A stretch of DNA of 64,000 bases from Eublepharis macularius (GCF_028583425.1 NC_072794.1:26409232-26473231); one strand, 5' to 3'. Positions 21,650-33,058 are shown, counted from the first letter of the stretch. The notes: a model not told the origin generated them from the letters alone. Numbers and translations: made by a program.

Positions 21650-22138
21650 ATAGCAGAACTTGAGTCCAGTGGCACCTTAGAGACCAACAAGATTTTGAGA
21701 GACAGAGCTTCCTTTTTCAGATACAGATAGGAATAGAGATTCCTGAACCTTTATATCCCAGCCAAAAGGTGGGTGGGGTGTTACACGGGACGGCAACAAG
21801 ACGTAAAGGTACAAGACAGCTTAATTAGACGGAAGGGGCATAGCAAAGGCAGATGCCAGGATGTCAAGGTACAATACAGCTTGATTAGAGCAGAAATTAG
21901 CATCTGTAGTGAGATAGGAATCCCAAGTCTCTATTCAGCCTTGGGCAGCGGGAAGTCCACTATTCTGAATTTGTGAATGAACTCCATTTCAGCAACCTCA
22001 CACTGTAATTTCTCCTTGGCTATCCTCAAACAGAGAAACTCTTGAAAGCTTATACCCTGAAAATCTTGCTGGTCTCAAAGATGCCACTGGACTCAAATCC
22101 TGCTGTTCTACAGCAGCCCAACATGGCTACTCACCTAA
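21650..22138. mobile_element. retroelement with inverted ends and ~10-bp target duplication
   Basis: The left end AGCAGAACTTGAGTCCAGTG...GAGACCAACAAGATTTTGAG recurs inverted at the right as CAAGATTTTC...CTTGCTGGTCTCAAAGATGC...CCACTGGACTCAAATCCTGC. AAATGTTAAA occurs directly on both sides (21640-21649 and 22139-22148). The ends belong to the same broad family as 27733-28346 (AGTCCAGTAGCACC). I class it tentatively as Penelope-type because it inserts with both ends inverted. Confidence 0.6.
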
Positions 22139-22257
22139 AAATGTTAAAGTATTTCAACTGAGTAGGGTTCTAATCGCCACCCTAAGCATTGCAATAGAAG
22201 CCACTGACTTGATGTAACAAAATATATACACAAAGACTAGAGTCAGAGATTGGGTAC

Positions 22258-22889
22258 CTTTATATGAGGGAGCAGGAGGTGCAGATGTCACTTTTCTGAT
22301 TTTAGGTGTTACTGTATTCTCAGCAGGTGCAACAATTACTGGATGATCAACATAGTCCCGAAACTGTCCTTTGCTATTCAGTTCATCTGGAAGTTCCCAC
22401 TGCTTCCTGATCCGTTCCTTCAGCTTCTCCAGCTTAGCATCATGCAGGCGACGCTTGAAGATATCTAGTCTGTGGACACTAGAGGTACTGGCAGAGGAAG
22501 CTGAAGATTCAGCCAACTGTGGGTCTTTCAATTCAGCATCTGAGACTGTGGTACTTAGAGAAGTTTTAGCATACTCATCTCTGGATCCCTCAGTTTTTTC
22601 CTCCTCTGATCTTGTGGGAGTTACAGCTTTAAAGAAAGAATCTGAGTTCTGCAAGGCATCAATTGCTGGTCGGTCATTCAAATAGCGAACAACAGTTTCA
22701 TCTGCAGAAGATGGGCTTCTGGGATCTCTGATATGCAAATCAGTTTCACTTTTTTCACAGGCCATATGACTCATTCCTTCAGCCTTATTCGCTACTTCTT
22801 TATGCTTCACACTCTTCACCTCCCATCGGCAAGGGCTTTTATGAGATGGGGAGCACTGTGTATCCCTAGCAAGAGAGGCATATGGCACT
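22258..22889 (-). CDS. CEP350: CEP350 internal exon, residues about 119-329
   Basis: A 632-bp exon with acceptor TTTGTTTTAG and donor GTACCC. Phase 2 in, phase 1 out. Conserved blocks are ETVVRYLNDRPAIDALQNSD, HRLDIFKRRLHDAKLEKLKE running into RIRKQWELPDE (a charged helix), DHPVIV and KIRKVTSAPPAPSYK, all matching human CEP350 in order. The first third (SPCRWEVKSVKHKEVANK) is poorly conserved. The helix is a probable coiled-coil segment. Confidence 0.96.
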
Positions 22890-24665
22890 CTAAAACAAAT
22901 GTGGGAAGTTGTATGCAATGCAACTCTAATTAAGCTTTATTAGACATAAAAAAGTTACCTTGATCTTTTTAAATAAAGAGCCATTATTATTTAACAAGTA
23001 TCCAATTTCTAAATGACGTCTTATTTGGCTGAATGTCTTACAATGCAATCTTCATCTTTAAGGGAAACTACAGAGCCCATATTACTCCCTGCTTAAAGTA
23101 TCTTTAAAAATCTTTCCCCTTTAAAGGACATGTTAATGATTAGCTAGATTATGAAAAAGTAGTAAGCCAGGATAAGCAGTCCAACTTTCCCATTTCCCTC
23201 TATCTCTTTCCTTTGACTCTCAACATTTCATGCCTCCTATAGTATACTCAGTCCAAATTAGACTGGTTTGGGGTGGAGAGGGTGCCAGGATATTTTGGTT
23301 AATTTATAAAGTCATCTTTTTCTGTATACCAGGAAGCTCCCCATGTAGGATTACACCTGTAATACTACTGCTGCTAAGAGAAACAAGTCTCCTCAGCCTC
23401 CAGAATGAGATAAGGAAAAAATGGAGAACAGCAACAGAGATCTTCTCTTAGCAGCAACAAAAGAGATCTGATGGAGAAGTGCCCCTCCTCCTCTTGGTCA
23501 TGTAATGGCTTTGGTGGGAAAGGGGGGAGGGGCAAAGGGGGGAGGGGCAATTTTAGTCTTCTAGAAAGCTCTGGAATCTTTTCTGTGGCGCACGAGCAGG
23601 AATCTTTCCGCAGCACAAGCACAGAACCCAATGTGGGACTGCACAGAAACCCCGATAATGAACAAAACTCTCCTGCTGGATTGCAACGCCTGACAGAGCT
23701 GGCATTTTTGCTGCCTTCTGGAAGCACCAGTTGTACAGACAGCAAGGATGTTGTTCCTCCTGTCTCCCTTTGAATGCCTGCTTAGAAGAGCAGAAAGACA
23801 GAGTTGAGGTCACTTGCACTGTATTCTTAAGCAGAGGTACAGCCTTCTAAGCTCAAAGACTTCAATGGACTCAGAATGGTGTAATTCTCCTTAGGATTGT
23901 ACTGTCTTTTTTTTTTTACATTTATATTCAAGATTTTATATTCAATATTTTGAGTTACAGATTTAATAACTTGTCTATTTACGGATGATTGTTCTTAGTT
24001 GCCCTTAGTTTTCAGCTACATAATCAAAAAAGGCTTTCAATTTTTCCTGAAATTCTAGGATTGGCCTATTGTTTATATAAGATGTTAATTTGCCCATTGT
24101 CACCTATTTGTATAGTTTATTCGTCCGTTCTGTCAAATCTGGACAGGATTCGGACTTCCATTTTGCTGCATATACCTCTTGCTGCTGTCATATATTTAAA
24201 TAATTCACTGTTTATTTTTATGATATCACTTGTTAATATCATAAAAAGCTCTGGTGTTTGGCTTGCCTTTCTTGTACCCTTTGATTTGCTGTCCATGGTC
24301 CTTTCTTTTCACAGGCAAGGTCATAAACTCTGCCTCCATTTTTCCTATCACACACCTGTTAGTTCAATGAGTCCCAAAGACTAAAGATTATTGCTCTACC
24401 TTGTCTGTGGACAGCATGGTTTTCTGCTTTCCTACTTGGCACAAACTACCCATTTTGCTATTAATAAGTACCAATAATATATATTTTAAATGAACAGATG
24501 CTAAAAAATTAAACCATCCTCAATATAAGAACACAATTAACACAAAGTTGGTCCAAGCAAGGGACTCTGTAACCAATTTGGGAGTTTGGTCAAAGAGAAC
24601 ATGAGGGCAAACACTATTTGGTTCCTTCAACATGGTGGCAAAAAAATTTTTTTGGCCATACAGAC
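22890..24665. other. CEP350 intronic sequence
   Basis: No exon found. A short hairpin-family repeat lies at about 23820-23905 (TTCTTAAGCAGAG...CTCCTTAGGATTGTACTG). Bases 23518-23550 are a GGGGAGGGGCAAA direct repeat. A T-run lies near 23911. Confidence 0.5.
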
Positions 24666-24789
24666 CTAAACGAAGTAAGAGGCTCACGAAATTCAACATG
24701 TCCGCTCTTTTTCACATTACTATCCAAAGTGGTAGCACGTAGAGGGCAGCGTGGAGACCTCTCCTTTTTTTGACTGGAAGACCTGCAGG
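24666..24789 (-). CDS. CEP350: CEP350 internal exon, residues about 78-118
   Basis: A 124-bp exon with acceptor TTTCACTTCAG and donor GTCTGT. Phase 1 in, phase 2 out. It encodes SSSQKKERSPRCPLRATTLD then SNVKKSGHVEFREPLTSF, matching human CEP350 (RSPLRATTLDSNVKK...FREPL). In human, about 20 residues (DGRYLDDSW...) precede this; they are absent from this exon and from the upstream one. Confidence 0.94.
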
Positions 24790-25129
24790 CTGAAGTGAAA
24801 ACCAAGAATCTAGGTATCGACAGTGCTCCAGCGATTCCATTATCACTTTAGGAAGTAAACCAGCACTCACTGACTCACAGAAATAGTCTCAAGCTTTCAG
24901 AAATAAGCAATTTGTGGAACCTAGGGAACTTTTTAATGTAAAATTTGCAAAAATTTGTATTAAAAGTATAAGAATTAGCATAACATAGCAATGCTAAAGA
25001 CCCAGTTTTGTTGTCAGTTTTTTGAAACTCTGGAAGAATAGCTATTCTAAAAACAATAGGGGGGGGAAGAGTTTCCAGAAAAGATTTCAAATCTCTAAGA
25101 AAGCCTGGCTAAGTCAACCCAAAAGCTTA
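24790..25129. other. CEP350 intronic sequence
   Basis: Intron; no feature recognised. Confidence 0.5.
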
Positions 25130-25570
25130 GCAGAAGCAATACATTTTTATTGCCCTCCTAAAAGGTCATAAGTGAAGGTGCCAGCCGCGCCTTATAGGGA
25201 AGACATCCCACAACTGTAGTGCTGCCACAAGAAAGGCCTTGACATGTTACCACCTGTCAAACCTGCAACAGAAGAGGAACATAAAGAATTGATCTCACAA
25301 GACGACCTCAGCATCTAGATAGGTTGATGATGGTGAGTTTCAGGCATCCTGGCCTCAAATAATTTAAGGGCTTTAAATGTCAAAACCAGAATTATGAATT
25401 GCATTGAGAAATAAATTAGCCAACTCAGCTGGATCAAAATTTGTGTAATATGTGACCACTGGTTAGCCTCACATATTTCAGGTAATTTTTGTTACAGCAG
25501 TCCAGTCAGCAAAGAATGTATTACTGCAGCCCAGGTAAATTTCCCTCTGAAGGGTGGCAGTTGGCATACT
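25130..25570 (-). repeat. probable LINE 3'-region fragment
   Basis: Phrases such as TTTAAGGGCTTTAAATGTCA, AGAAATAAATTAGCCAACTC and GCAGCCCAGGTAAATTTCCC recall a dispersed squamate LINE tail. No frame survives, so the family is not certain. Confidence 0.4.
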
Positions 25571-25787
25571 AGCCTGAACTAACAATACACACTCCTAGCC
25601 CCCACCCCGCCCCCACACATGGCCATCCAGAAGCAAGGCTGGGTTCAGAAGTACTCCCAAACTGTGAAACTGATTCTTCGGGTAATGTACAATGCTGTCA
25701 AAAACAGGTTGATTCCCAGCTCCTACACCCAATCACAAAGTAAATATGATGGCAAAGGAAGAAACAGCCTTGTGAGCCATTATACAT

Positions 25788-25980
25788 AGTTCCACATGAA
25801 GATGCCTTATACTGACTCAGACCATTGATCTATCAAGGTGAGCACTGTAGACACAGACTGACAATGGCTCTCAAGGATGTCAAAGGGTTTTCGTATCACC
25901 TACTGCCTTGAAGTTACTGCCCTGGAGATTGAACTTGAGACCTTCTGCATGCTCTGAGCCACAGCCCCTCAGTTAACTGG
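25788..25980 (-). mobile_element. SINE-like dispersed repeat
   Basis: Reads GATGCCTTATACTGACTCAG, CCATTGATCTATCAAGGTGA and GGAGATTGAACTTGAGACC then CTTCTGCATGC...GAGCCACAGCCCCTC. The last part is an inverted tRNA-like head. The plus-strand copy at 48990-49205 is the same family. Confidence 0.7.
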
Positions 25981-26339
25981 AAGGCTTTAAGAGGAACCAT
26001 TTATGCCACAGACAGAAGCATCAAAAAACAGAACTACTTCTGAGCTCTTCCTCCAAATAAAAAGAACAGGCCTAATGCCTGCTCTTCTTATAGCATACCT
26101 CTCAACGCTGTCTTCACTGAATAAGTACTCTGAAACAAGACAATCAGCTCCAAAAGAGGAGCAGGCATACAAACAATACCCATGGGCACGAAGAAAGGTA
26201 CAAGCCAGGCTATAATCAATTCACTCCACAGCTCATACTGAGGGAAAATCTACAAAAAAATTCTAGAAGGCAGTGACAAAAGAATACAGAACTCAACTGA
26301 CGCTAGGACTTCAAAAACTTCTGCATACCTGATGGACAG

Positions 26340-26610
26340 CTTTCCAAGAAGACGTTAAGAGCCCTGCTGAATCATAGCAACAGTCCATTTAATTCAGCAT
26401 CCACAGTGGATATTCTGGAAGGCCCACAAGTACAGTCACAGAGGTCAAAGCCTCCTCACTGCCCCCCAACAACTGACATTGATGGAAATACCCACTATGA
26501 TCTTGCTTAAACCCCTTTAACAGCCATGTCATCTAGCAGCATTCGCAACATCGTGTGGCATTGAATTCCATAAGTTAATTATGCATCATGTGAAGAATAA
26601 TTGTTTTATG
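26340..26610 (-). repeat. dispersed repeat (CR1-tail-like)
   Basis: AGAGCCCTGCTGAATCATAG and CAGTCCATTTAATTCAGCAT followed by CATGTCATCTAGCAGCATTCG are an eroded form of a repeat common in squamates. The downstream sequence to 26830 is AT-rich. Confidence 0.45.
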
Positions 26611-26894
26611 AAAAGTAGCACAAATCAATAAGGAACCAGTAAAAAAATTAACCAAATAAATTGAATAAACCATGTATATAAATTGAACGTTATTATTATA
26701 CTAAATAGTACAAAAATATTATTATAAACAATAACAGTGTGGTTCAAATTATTAGTATCATACCATTGCATATAAAAATGAACAGTTTCCAAATATACAG
26801 TTATTATTGTATATTTATCACCATATGTATAGGACAAAACATGTTTCAGCCTAAGGCCTTCCTCAGCAGTATAATCTCATACAATGCACCCCAT

Positions 26895-27733
26895 AAATAC
26901 CACTCTTTCATACAAAGTGACTGTGTACTGGAGGAGTGGAAAGCAGCACAAGTTATACTGATTTTTAAGAAAAGATCCAGAGACCAGTAAGCCAACATCT
27001 TTTTCAGGTAAGTTATGAGAAACTGTGATTAAAAATAGAATTCCTACGGACACTGATGAACAAAGACTGCACAGTGAAAATCAGCATGGTTTCTGCAAAG
27101 GGAAGTCCTGCTTCACCAAGTTTTAGGCATTTTTCAACAAAGCTAACAAGCATGTGGTTAAGGGTAATCCAACAGTTATTATGTACTTGAACTTCTAAAA
27201 TATTTTTATTATGGTCCTTAGCAGACTCTGGAGTAAACTTAGCAATTTGGGGAGGGGAGGGGCTCTCACATAAATTAAAAATTGGTTAAATGACCATAAG
27301 GAGAAATTTGGAATAGTCAGTCTTTGCAAAAGAAGCAGGCAAGCAGTGGAGTCCCACAAGGAGTGGTATTTAATTTGTTCATAAATGAATTGGGGGTGAG
27401 CAGTGTAGTGGCCAAGGGTGTCAAAGATACCAAATTATTCATGAAGACAATAATCAAAGCAGATTGGGAAGAGTTCCAGGAAGATCTCTCCAAATCTGGA
27501 GAGTGGGCAACATAATGGCAAATGAAGTTCACTGTAGGTAAGTGAAAGGTGATACACACCAGAGCAAAACCCCCTAACTTTAAATACCTATGTTGATGGG
27601 GTCTGAACTGTCAGAGACTGAGAGATATTGAGGATGAAGTGGACTACTCAATGAATTGTCATTTTGTCAACTCAGTGTGTAGCAGTGATGAATGAGGCAA
27701 ATTCCATGAGGATGACTGTCAGAAAAGGAACTA
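26895..27733 (+). mobile_element. CR1-type LINE reverse transcriptase remnant, 5' piece
   Basis: Broken frames keep CR1 RT signatures: EEWKAAQVILIFKK, HGFCKGKSC, SSGVPQGVVFNLFINELGV, FQEDLSKSGEWATWQMKF. Many stops and frameshifts mark an old copy. It continues at 28359 after interruption by a 613-bp insertion. Confidence 0.75.
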
Positions 27734-28346
27734 GATCCAGAGGAGTTAGCCGTGTTAGTCTGTAGTAGCAAAATCAAAAAGAGTCCAGTAGCACCTTTAA
27801 GACTAACCAATTTTATTGTAGCATAAGCTTTCAAGAATCAAGTTCTCTTCGTCAGATGCATGATCAGGATTGGTCAAATACAGAAGAGGAGGGGAGAGAG
27901 GGGAGAAAGAAGGGGACATATATCACAAGGAGACAGAATGCAATTAGCGTGGAGGCAGTCAAAACATTCCTTTGCTTGGAAATGTAAACATCTCCTTTTG
28001 GTGTGCAGTCAGTTTGCCGTATTAGTTTGTAGCAGTGAAAGTATCCAATTCCTATGTAGTATAAGCCTTCGATGACCACAGCTCTCCCTGCCAGCTGCAT
28101 CTGACAAAGATGCAGTTCTCTTTGTCAGATGCAGCTGGCAGGGAGAGCTGTGGTCATCGAAGGCTTATACTACATAGGAATTAGATACTTTCACTGCTAC
28201 AAACTAATACGGCAAACTGACTGCACACCAAAAGGAGATGTTTACATTTCCAAGCAAAGGAATGTTTTGATTGCCTCCATGCTAATTGCATTCTGTCTCC
28301 TTGTGATATATGTCCCCTTCTTTCTCCCCTCTCTCCCCTCCTCTTC
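27733..28346. mobile_element. nested retroelement containing a near-perfect palindrome
   Basis: Starts GATCCAGAGGAGTTAGCCGT, then AGAGTCCAGTAGCACCTTTA and GTAGCATAAGCTTTC, a dispersed squamate repeat end. From 27883 it becomes a palindrome: 27883-28109 and 28120-28346 are gapless reverse complements of 227 bp with three mismatches by my reading, around a 10-base loop. A 13-base repeat CAGAAAAGGAACT (27720-27732 and 28346-28358) flanks the insertion. The two 80-codon mirror-image open frames follow from the symmetry and are not genes. Confidence 0.8.
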
Positions 28347-28358
28347 AGAAAAGGAACT

Positions 28359-28822
28359 GAAAACAAAAGTGCCAATATAGTATTATCCTTGTGTAGATCT
28401 ATGATGTAGCTTCTTCAGGAATACTGTGTACAGTTCTGGTCACCATATCTCACAGCTGGAACAAGTGCAGAAGAGAGCAACCAAGACGATTAAAGGATTA
28501 TAGTATCTCTTCTATAAGGACAGGCTAAAGAGTTTGGAAGTTTTCAGTTTAGAGAAGACAGTTAAGGTGAGTCATGATAGAGGTTTCAAACATTAGGCAT
28601 GGGGTAGAGAAAATAAACTTTTTCTCCTCTTCCATACTACTACAGCTTAGGGGCATCTAATAAAGTCTATGGGCAAATAAATTCAGGATGAACAAAAGGA
28701 AGTACTTCTTCACTCAATGAGTAATTAAAGTCACCGGAATTCACTGCCAGTGGACAACGTGAGGACAATAGCATAAGTGACTTTAAAAGGGGATGAGTCA
28801 AATTCATGGAGAATATCCTAAG
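28359..28822 (+). mobile_element. CR1-type LINE remnant, 3' piece
   Basis: Continues the copy at 26895-27733: CAGTTCTGGTCACCATATCT, AACAAGTGCAGAAGAGAGCA, AGTTTAGAGAAGAC, AGGATGAACAAAAGGAAGTA and CACTGCCAGTGGACAACG are the CR1 C-terminal phrases seen intact at 36716-37395. It has multiple stops. Confidence 0.75.
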
Positions 28823-29734
28823 ATGACTCACTGACGACTCACTTTTTATCCTTGCACATGTGAAGTGTGCCATGCATGAGCAGTACACCATGCATGCGCA
28901 GTACATGGGGATAAGAAGCGAGAGGGGGCAAAACAGTTTGCCTCCCCACCGCCTCCTCTGAGCCTTCACAGGCCTGGAAAGGCCCAGCGTGAAGGGGAGG
29001 AGAGGCTCATCAAGGCTGGGAAGGAGACCTGACGAGGCTTCCGAAAGAGGCATGCGGAGAGCCCCTCAGGAGGAGTCAGCAGGGCAGCGGCAGGAGGATT
29101 TTGCGGGGAGTCGGTGGGACAGCTCCATTGAAAAGCATTACAGCACAAAACAAGTTGCAAATAAAATGGGGAATGGATTTTCCATAAAGGTCTCTAGGCC
29201 AGAAAGACTGCTCTGGGACTGGTAGTAGTAGAAGCATTCCTGGACTGCAATGACAGGCACCATAATGGAATGACAGCCCCTAGGAGGAGCAGAAGTGTTC
29301 TTGGACTGGAATGACAGGTTGCAGAGTAGAACTGCTCCCGAGAATAGGCTTTCCCCTAAATCCACAGTGTGCACAGCAACAAAGCATTTTGTTTTGCTTT
29401 TCTATTGGCCTGCCGAGTGTCACTGTTTCATTGCCATAGCAGCGCCCTGCCCATCACTGTCAGCCCTTCCAATCATTGGGGACCACTTAAGAAGGGCTCT
29501 TACCACCACACCCAAAGGTGGAGGGAGGACAAATGGGGAGGAGGGAAGAAGCCAGCTGGAGGGGGAGGCAAGCAGAGGGAAGTGCGCGAGTGTGTGCATC
29601 TCTCTGTGTGTTAATCTTTGAAACGTTTCATCTTGGCAGCTGCCTACCGACTCCGTTTTCTAGAGCCTGTTGCATTTGTTCACATAACAGTCATTGTTTC
29701 TAGTAGTTACTGTGTTGACTAAAAGGAACTGCCA
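28823..29734. other. GC-rich intronic sequence, unclassified
   Basis: Richer in G and C than its surroundings, with short internal duplications (CCATGCATGAGCAGTACA / CCATGCATGCGCAGTACA near 28870-28903; GGACTGCAATGACAGG / GGACTGGAATGACAGG near 29245 and 29304). It may be an old transposon, but I cannot name its ends. Confidence 0.4.
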
Positions 29735-29888
29735 CATCCAGAGGCAGTAAACCTCTGAATATTAAGGTCTTGGCCTCTATACCTTGTTCGTTGGCTGTCC
29801 AGGGCAACTGGTTGACCACTGTGTGAAACATTATGCTAGCCTAGATGTCCCACTGGTCTGATCCAGCAAGGCACTTATTCTCTTACTA
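29735..29888 (+). repeat. dispersed repeat 3' end
   Basis: Contains CAACTGGTTGACCACTGTGT and CCCACTGGTCTGATCCAGCA then AGGCAC...TCTTA. This tail recurs across squamate genomes. Confidence 0.6.
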
Positions 29889-29934
29889 GTAACAAAGCCT
29901 GTTGTGGGAAAAAATGGGCTCTAGAAAGTGGAGG

Positions 29935-30285
29935 GCAGGCAGACAGGCATTGCCTCCTCCTCCATGACTGATCCCAGCCGGTTGAAGGCAGGGGGCAGAC
30001 ATTGCCACCTGCTCTGCTCCTGATCCTGGCCGGGTGAAAGAGAGGCAGGCACTGCCAGCTGCTCTGCTACTGATCCCAGCTGGGTAAAGGGGGTGGGCAC
30101 TGCCTCCTGCTCCACGCCCGATCCCAGCTGGGTGAAGGGTGGAGCAGGCACTGCCTCTTGCTCCATGCCTGATCCTGGTCGGGTGATGGTGGGAGGTGGG
30201 CATTGCCACCTGCTCTGTGCCTGATCCCAGGTGGGTGAAGGCTGGGTGTGGGCACTGCCGCCTTCTCCGTACCTGATCCCGGCCT
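29935..30285. repeat. minisatellite, period about 50 bp
   Basis: Seven starts of the phrase CTGATCC/CCGATCC at 29968, 30020, 30070, 30118, 30169, 30221 and 30273 give periods of 48-52 bp. Each unit reads roughly GATCCCAGCTGGGTGAAGG, G-rich spacer, GGCACTGCC, CTGCTC. Units are diverged by several substitutions and small indels. All three minus-strand frames stay open across it because the unit is stop-free; I do not regard these as genes. Confidence 0.85.
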
Positions 30286-31386
30286 GGGCTTCCCACCACG
30301 GCACATTCTTGGAGGGACAGGCTGCCTCTTCTGGGCTTCCCTCCACAGCAGTGGCCTCTGGAGGCGCACCAGGGTAGGAAGTGAAATGTCTGGAATATGG
30401 TTAGCCTTTTATATAGTAGGATGTTCCCAGGTCCCCTTCCTTAACTTACTCTCAGCTGCTATGAATATTCCATGCTTTTTGAAGCATTTTCAGTTCCTCA
30501 TAAGGATGCAGGGTGTGAAGAAAACATGGTATTTTCAATATGCACAGTCATATTTTTCAGCATGCCAGAAGAATGTGTTGACTCTGTGTGGCCTCATTTT
30601 GCAGCTTTCATGCACAAGTCAGCCGCTTCACTATTAGATAAAGTAATACTGTTTTTTTCCAGTACTATCGGGCAATTTCCTCCTACCACTTCTGCTAGAT
30701 TTGGGTCTTGATCCATTGTTCTTCACCACTGCCACCACATGCTATGGGGAAATTGCCCCAAAGCCTTGAAAAGCTCAGGAGCTGGACATGGCACCTCCGA
30801 AATCCCTAATTCTGATCTCTGCACTAAGGATCCCAATAGGGCTGGGGGGCGGCACTGATGAGGATCATAATGCTTACTTCACCTGTAACTCCAATAAAAG
30901 CCAGCCCAAGACCTCTCCCCTAGCAATTGGCAAAGGAGTCAATCATGGGGAGACAAAGCTTTGGAAATCTCAAATATTCCAAGATTCTATAAGCTCTCAG
31001 AGGCTTGGGCAAGCCAGTTTACCATCGTCCTAATTGGTTTCTTTGATTCTCAATACACATTCTTATTTTTCTGCCTACTCGGGACATTACTATTAGATAC
31101 AATTATAATAATGACAAAAAGGAAAGAACAGGAAAGAACCATCTGAAATGATCTTTTATTCTTGTTTTTCAGGCTGCTTCTGAGTATCACTGATCAGCAC
31201 CCAAACAGAATTCCCCAAAGAAAATGTTTCATAGATGGGCTTCCTGTTACAAGATATCATGATTCATGATGGAAGTTTTGGCTCCCACAACAAACCATTT
31301 AATCTGCATGAAAGGCATAGATTCAAAGTGCTAACTGCCTACAAACCCTTCTGTGAGGAAGGATTCTTCAACTCTGTAATACATAC
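30286..31386. other. CEP350 intronic sequence
   Basis: No exon recognised. A human-like small exon encoding DGRYLDDSW was looked for between 24.8 and 31.4 kb and not seen. Confidence 0.45.
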
Positions 31387-31501
31387 CTTTTCTACTTATT
31401 TTCCTTGTAGTACTGGCAGATGGCTTCTTGGTATCCATGACAGAATCTAAGACAGCTGTGCTGGTAGGAGTGACTTCCAATTTGTTTTCAATGTGTCGCA
31501 G
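31387..31501 (-). CDS. CEP350: CEP350 coding exon, residues about 40-77
   Basis: A 115-bp exon with acceptor AAAACCTTAG and donor GTATG. Phase 0 in, phase 1 out. It encodes LRHIENKLEVTPTSTAV, then LDSVMDTKKPSASTTRKISR, almost identical to human CEP350. It joins in frame to 24666-24789. Confidence 0.96.
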
Positions 31502-33014
31502 CTAAGGTTTTTAAGATATATATTTAATACAATTAAAGTTAGTAAAACACGCATATTAAAACTCTTCTTGCATTCAGCAGATAAACCACAGCTTATAAAT
31601 TGTGTAATTTGTACCAGGGACGACTGCAAAATTCTCGAGCAAAATAGAACAGAATTGGGCTGAGAATTCTTCAGCCAGCCTTTGTACAATCTAGTAGTCT
31701 CACAGCACAGACTGACATTTACATCAAGATCAAGCCACTTGTAATGCAGAGAGATTTCTCCTGTGGGTTTTTAAAATCTTCCGTACAGCTGAAGATGGGG
31801 AGAAACAGGACGGGACTGAACTGGGTTAGGGAGACAGTTTGAAGAATGTGAGCATTGGGGATGGACTTCTAAATCTTTAATCTCTTCCTCTCTCCCTTCC
31901 ACCCTGCTTCAATTCCTGCCCCTTTCCCCTGTGCTCCATCCATTTCTTTGAGATTTTTCTCTCAGCCTGGCTCAGATATTGAAACCAAACCAGGCTAAGA
32001 AAAAAAGGGCTCAAAACACTGAATGTAAGACATGGGAAAGGAGCACAGCTACCCGTCAACATACTTTGCTTTTGTGATGTCAAAAGCAGGGGCTCATTTA
32101 TAAAATATAGGAGGATCTCCCAGAGACACACCAACTTCATGCAGAAGACAGAGGAATTACTGGTAGTTCGACAAGCCTGCCCTCATTTGATCTTAAGTAG
32201 ACCAGAAAAGTGCTGGCATTGCTTTCCTGCTACATGTGTTGCCTTCCCTATTTTCATTTATATATCATCGTGCTAACTGTACTCATGGACTGGCCTTTTG
32301 CCCCTCAGCAAGTGATAATTTTCATTGTCTATGAAATGGGGACCCTTGTCTGTCTATATACCTGAAATGTGGCAGAAGGATCTCTTTGGATGAGGAGGAT
32401 ACTCCTGGAAAATGCCATCCAAATTAGACTGGGAGAGGTAGCTACAGGTGAAAACATGCTTTGGAAATGAAAACCAAAATTGAGTAACTACAGCCAAATT
32501 AATTTGTACCAACCCCCCCCCCCCCTGAAAATGATATCCCTGTTGTTCACAGCTTCAGTTCAACACCTCATCCAATGAAACACAAGTATTTTTGGTATGG
32601 CATCTTTACACTGAGAGATGTGGCGTATGTTGAAAGCTGCACCCCTTTCTACCACCAAGGGCAGTTCCTGCTTCAACACCATCAGTCCAAATAAGGACAC
32701 TTATTCATGACTGATTAAGAGAACGGCAAGGCAGTGGACTGAGGTGTTAGAAGCTAAAGGGAGAGAAAAGTGTTAACATGACATTGAGTGTGTGCATGTG
32801 CATATAAAGGCATGCATGTATGGGTACGCTTTTCATGTGTTACCTGCACCTCACAAATGCTGGAAGAGACAAACCTGAACTTCCTACTGCTCTCAAATGC
32901 CCCCAAATCACTAAAAAAATTATCACTTTTCTTTTAATAAGTTTAGAACTATGGAGAAAGAGTGTAATCAATAAAACTATCAGGGACTTCACGTATTTTA
33001 GTGCTAAAACTTAC
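31502..33014. other. CEP350 intronic sequence
   Basis: No exon or clear mobile element. A C-run lies at about 32513-32525. Confidence 0.5.
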
Positions 33015-33058
33015 CGCTGCTTTTGTCTGTGAAAAGGCATCCCATGCTGTGGTTAGGT
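33015..33058 (-). CDS. CEP350: CEP350 44-bp exon, residues about 25-39
   Basis: A very short exon with acceptor TTTCTGCAG and donor GTAAG. Phase 1 in, phase 0 out. With the preceding G it reads DLTTAWDAFSQTKAA, matching human DITTSWDALSQTKAA. It is too short for gene finders that use open frames. Confidence 0.94.

Noticed and set aside
27864..28380. Two mirror-image open frames of 78 and 83 codons sharing most residues
   Set aside because: They are the two arms of one palindrome in a repeat. There is no promoter, family resemblance or splice context, so they are not genes.
29886..30369. Three overlapping minus-strand open frames of 100-141 codons, Pro/Gly/Ser-rich
   Set aside because: All arise from the stop-free 50-bp minisatellite unit. 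Openness in three frames at once is a repeat artefact.
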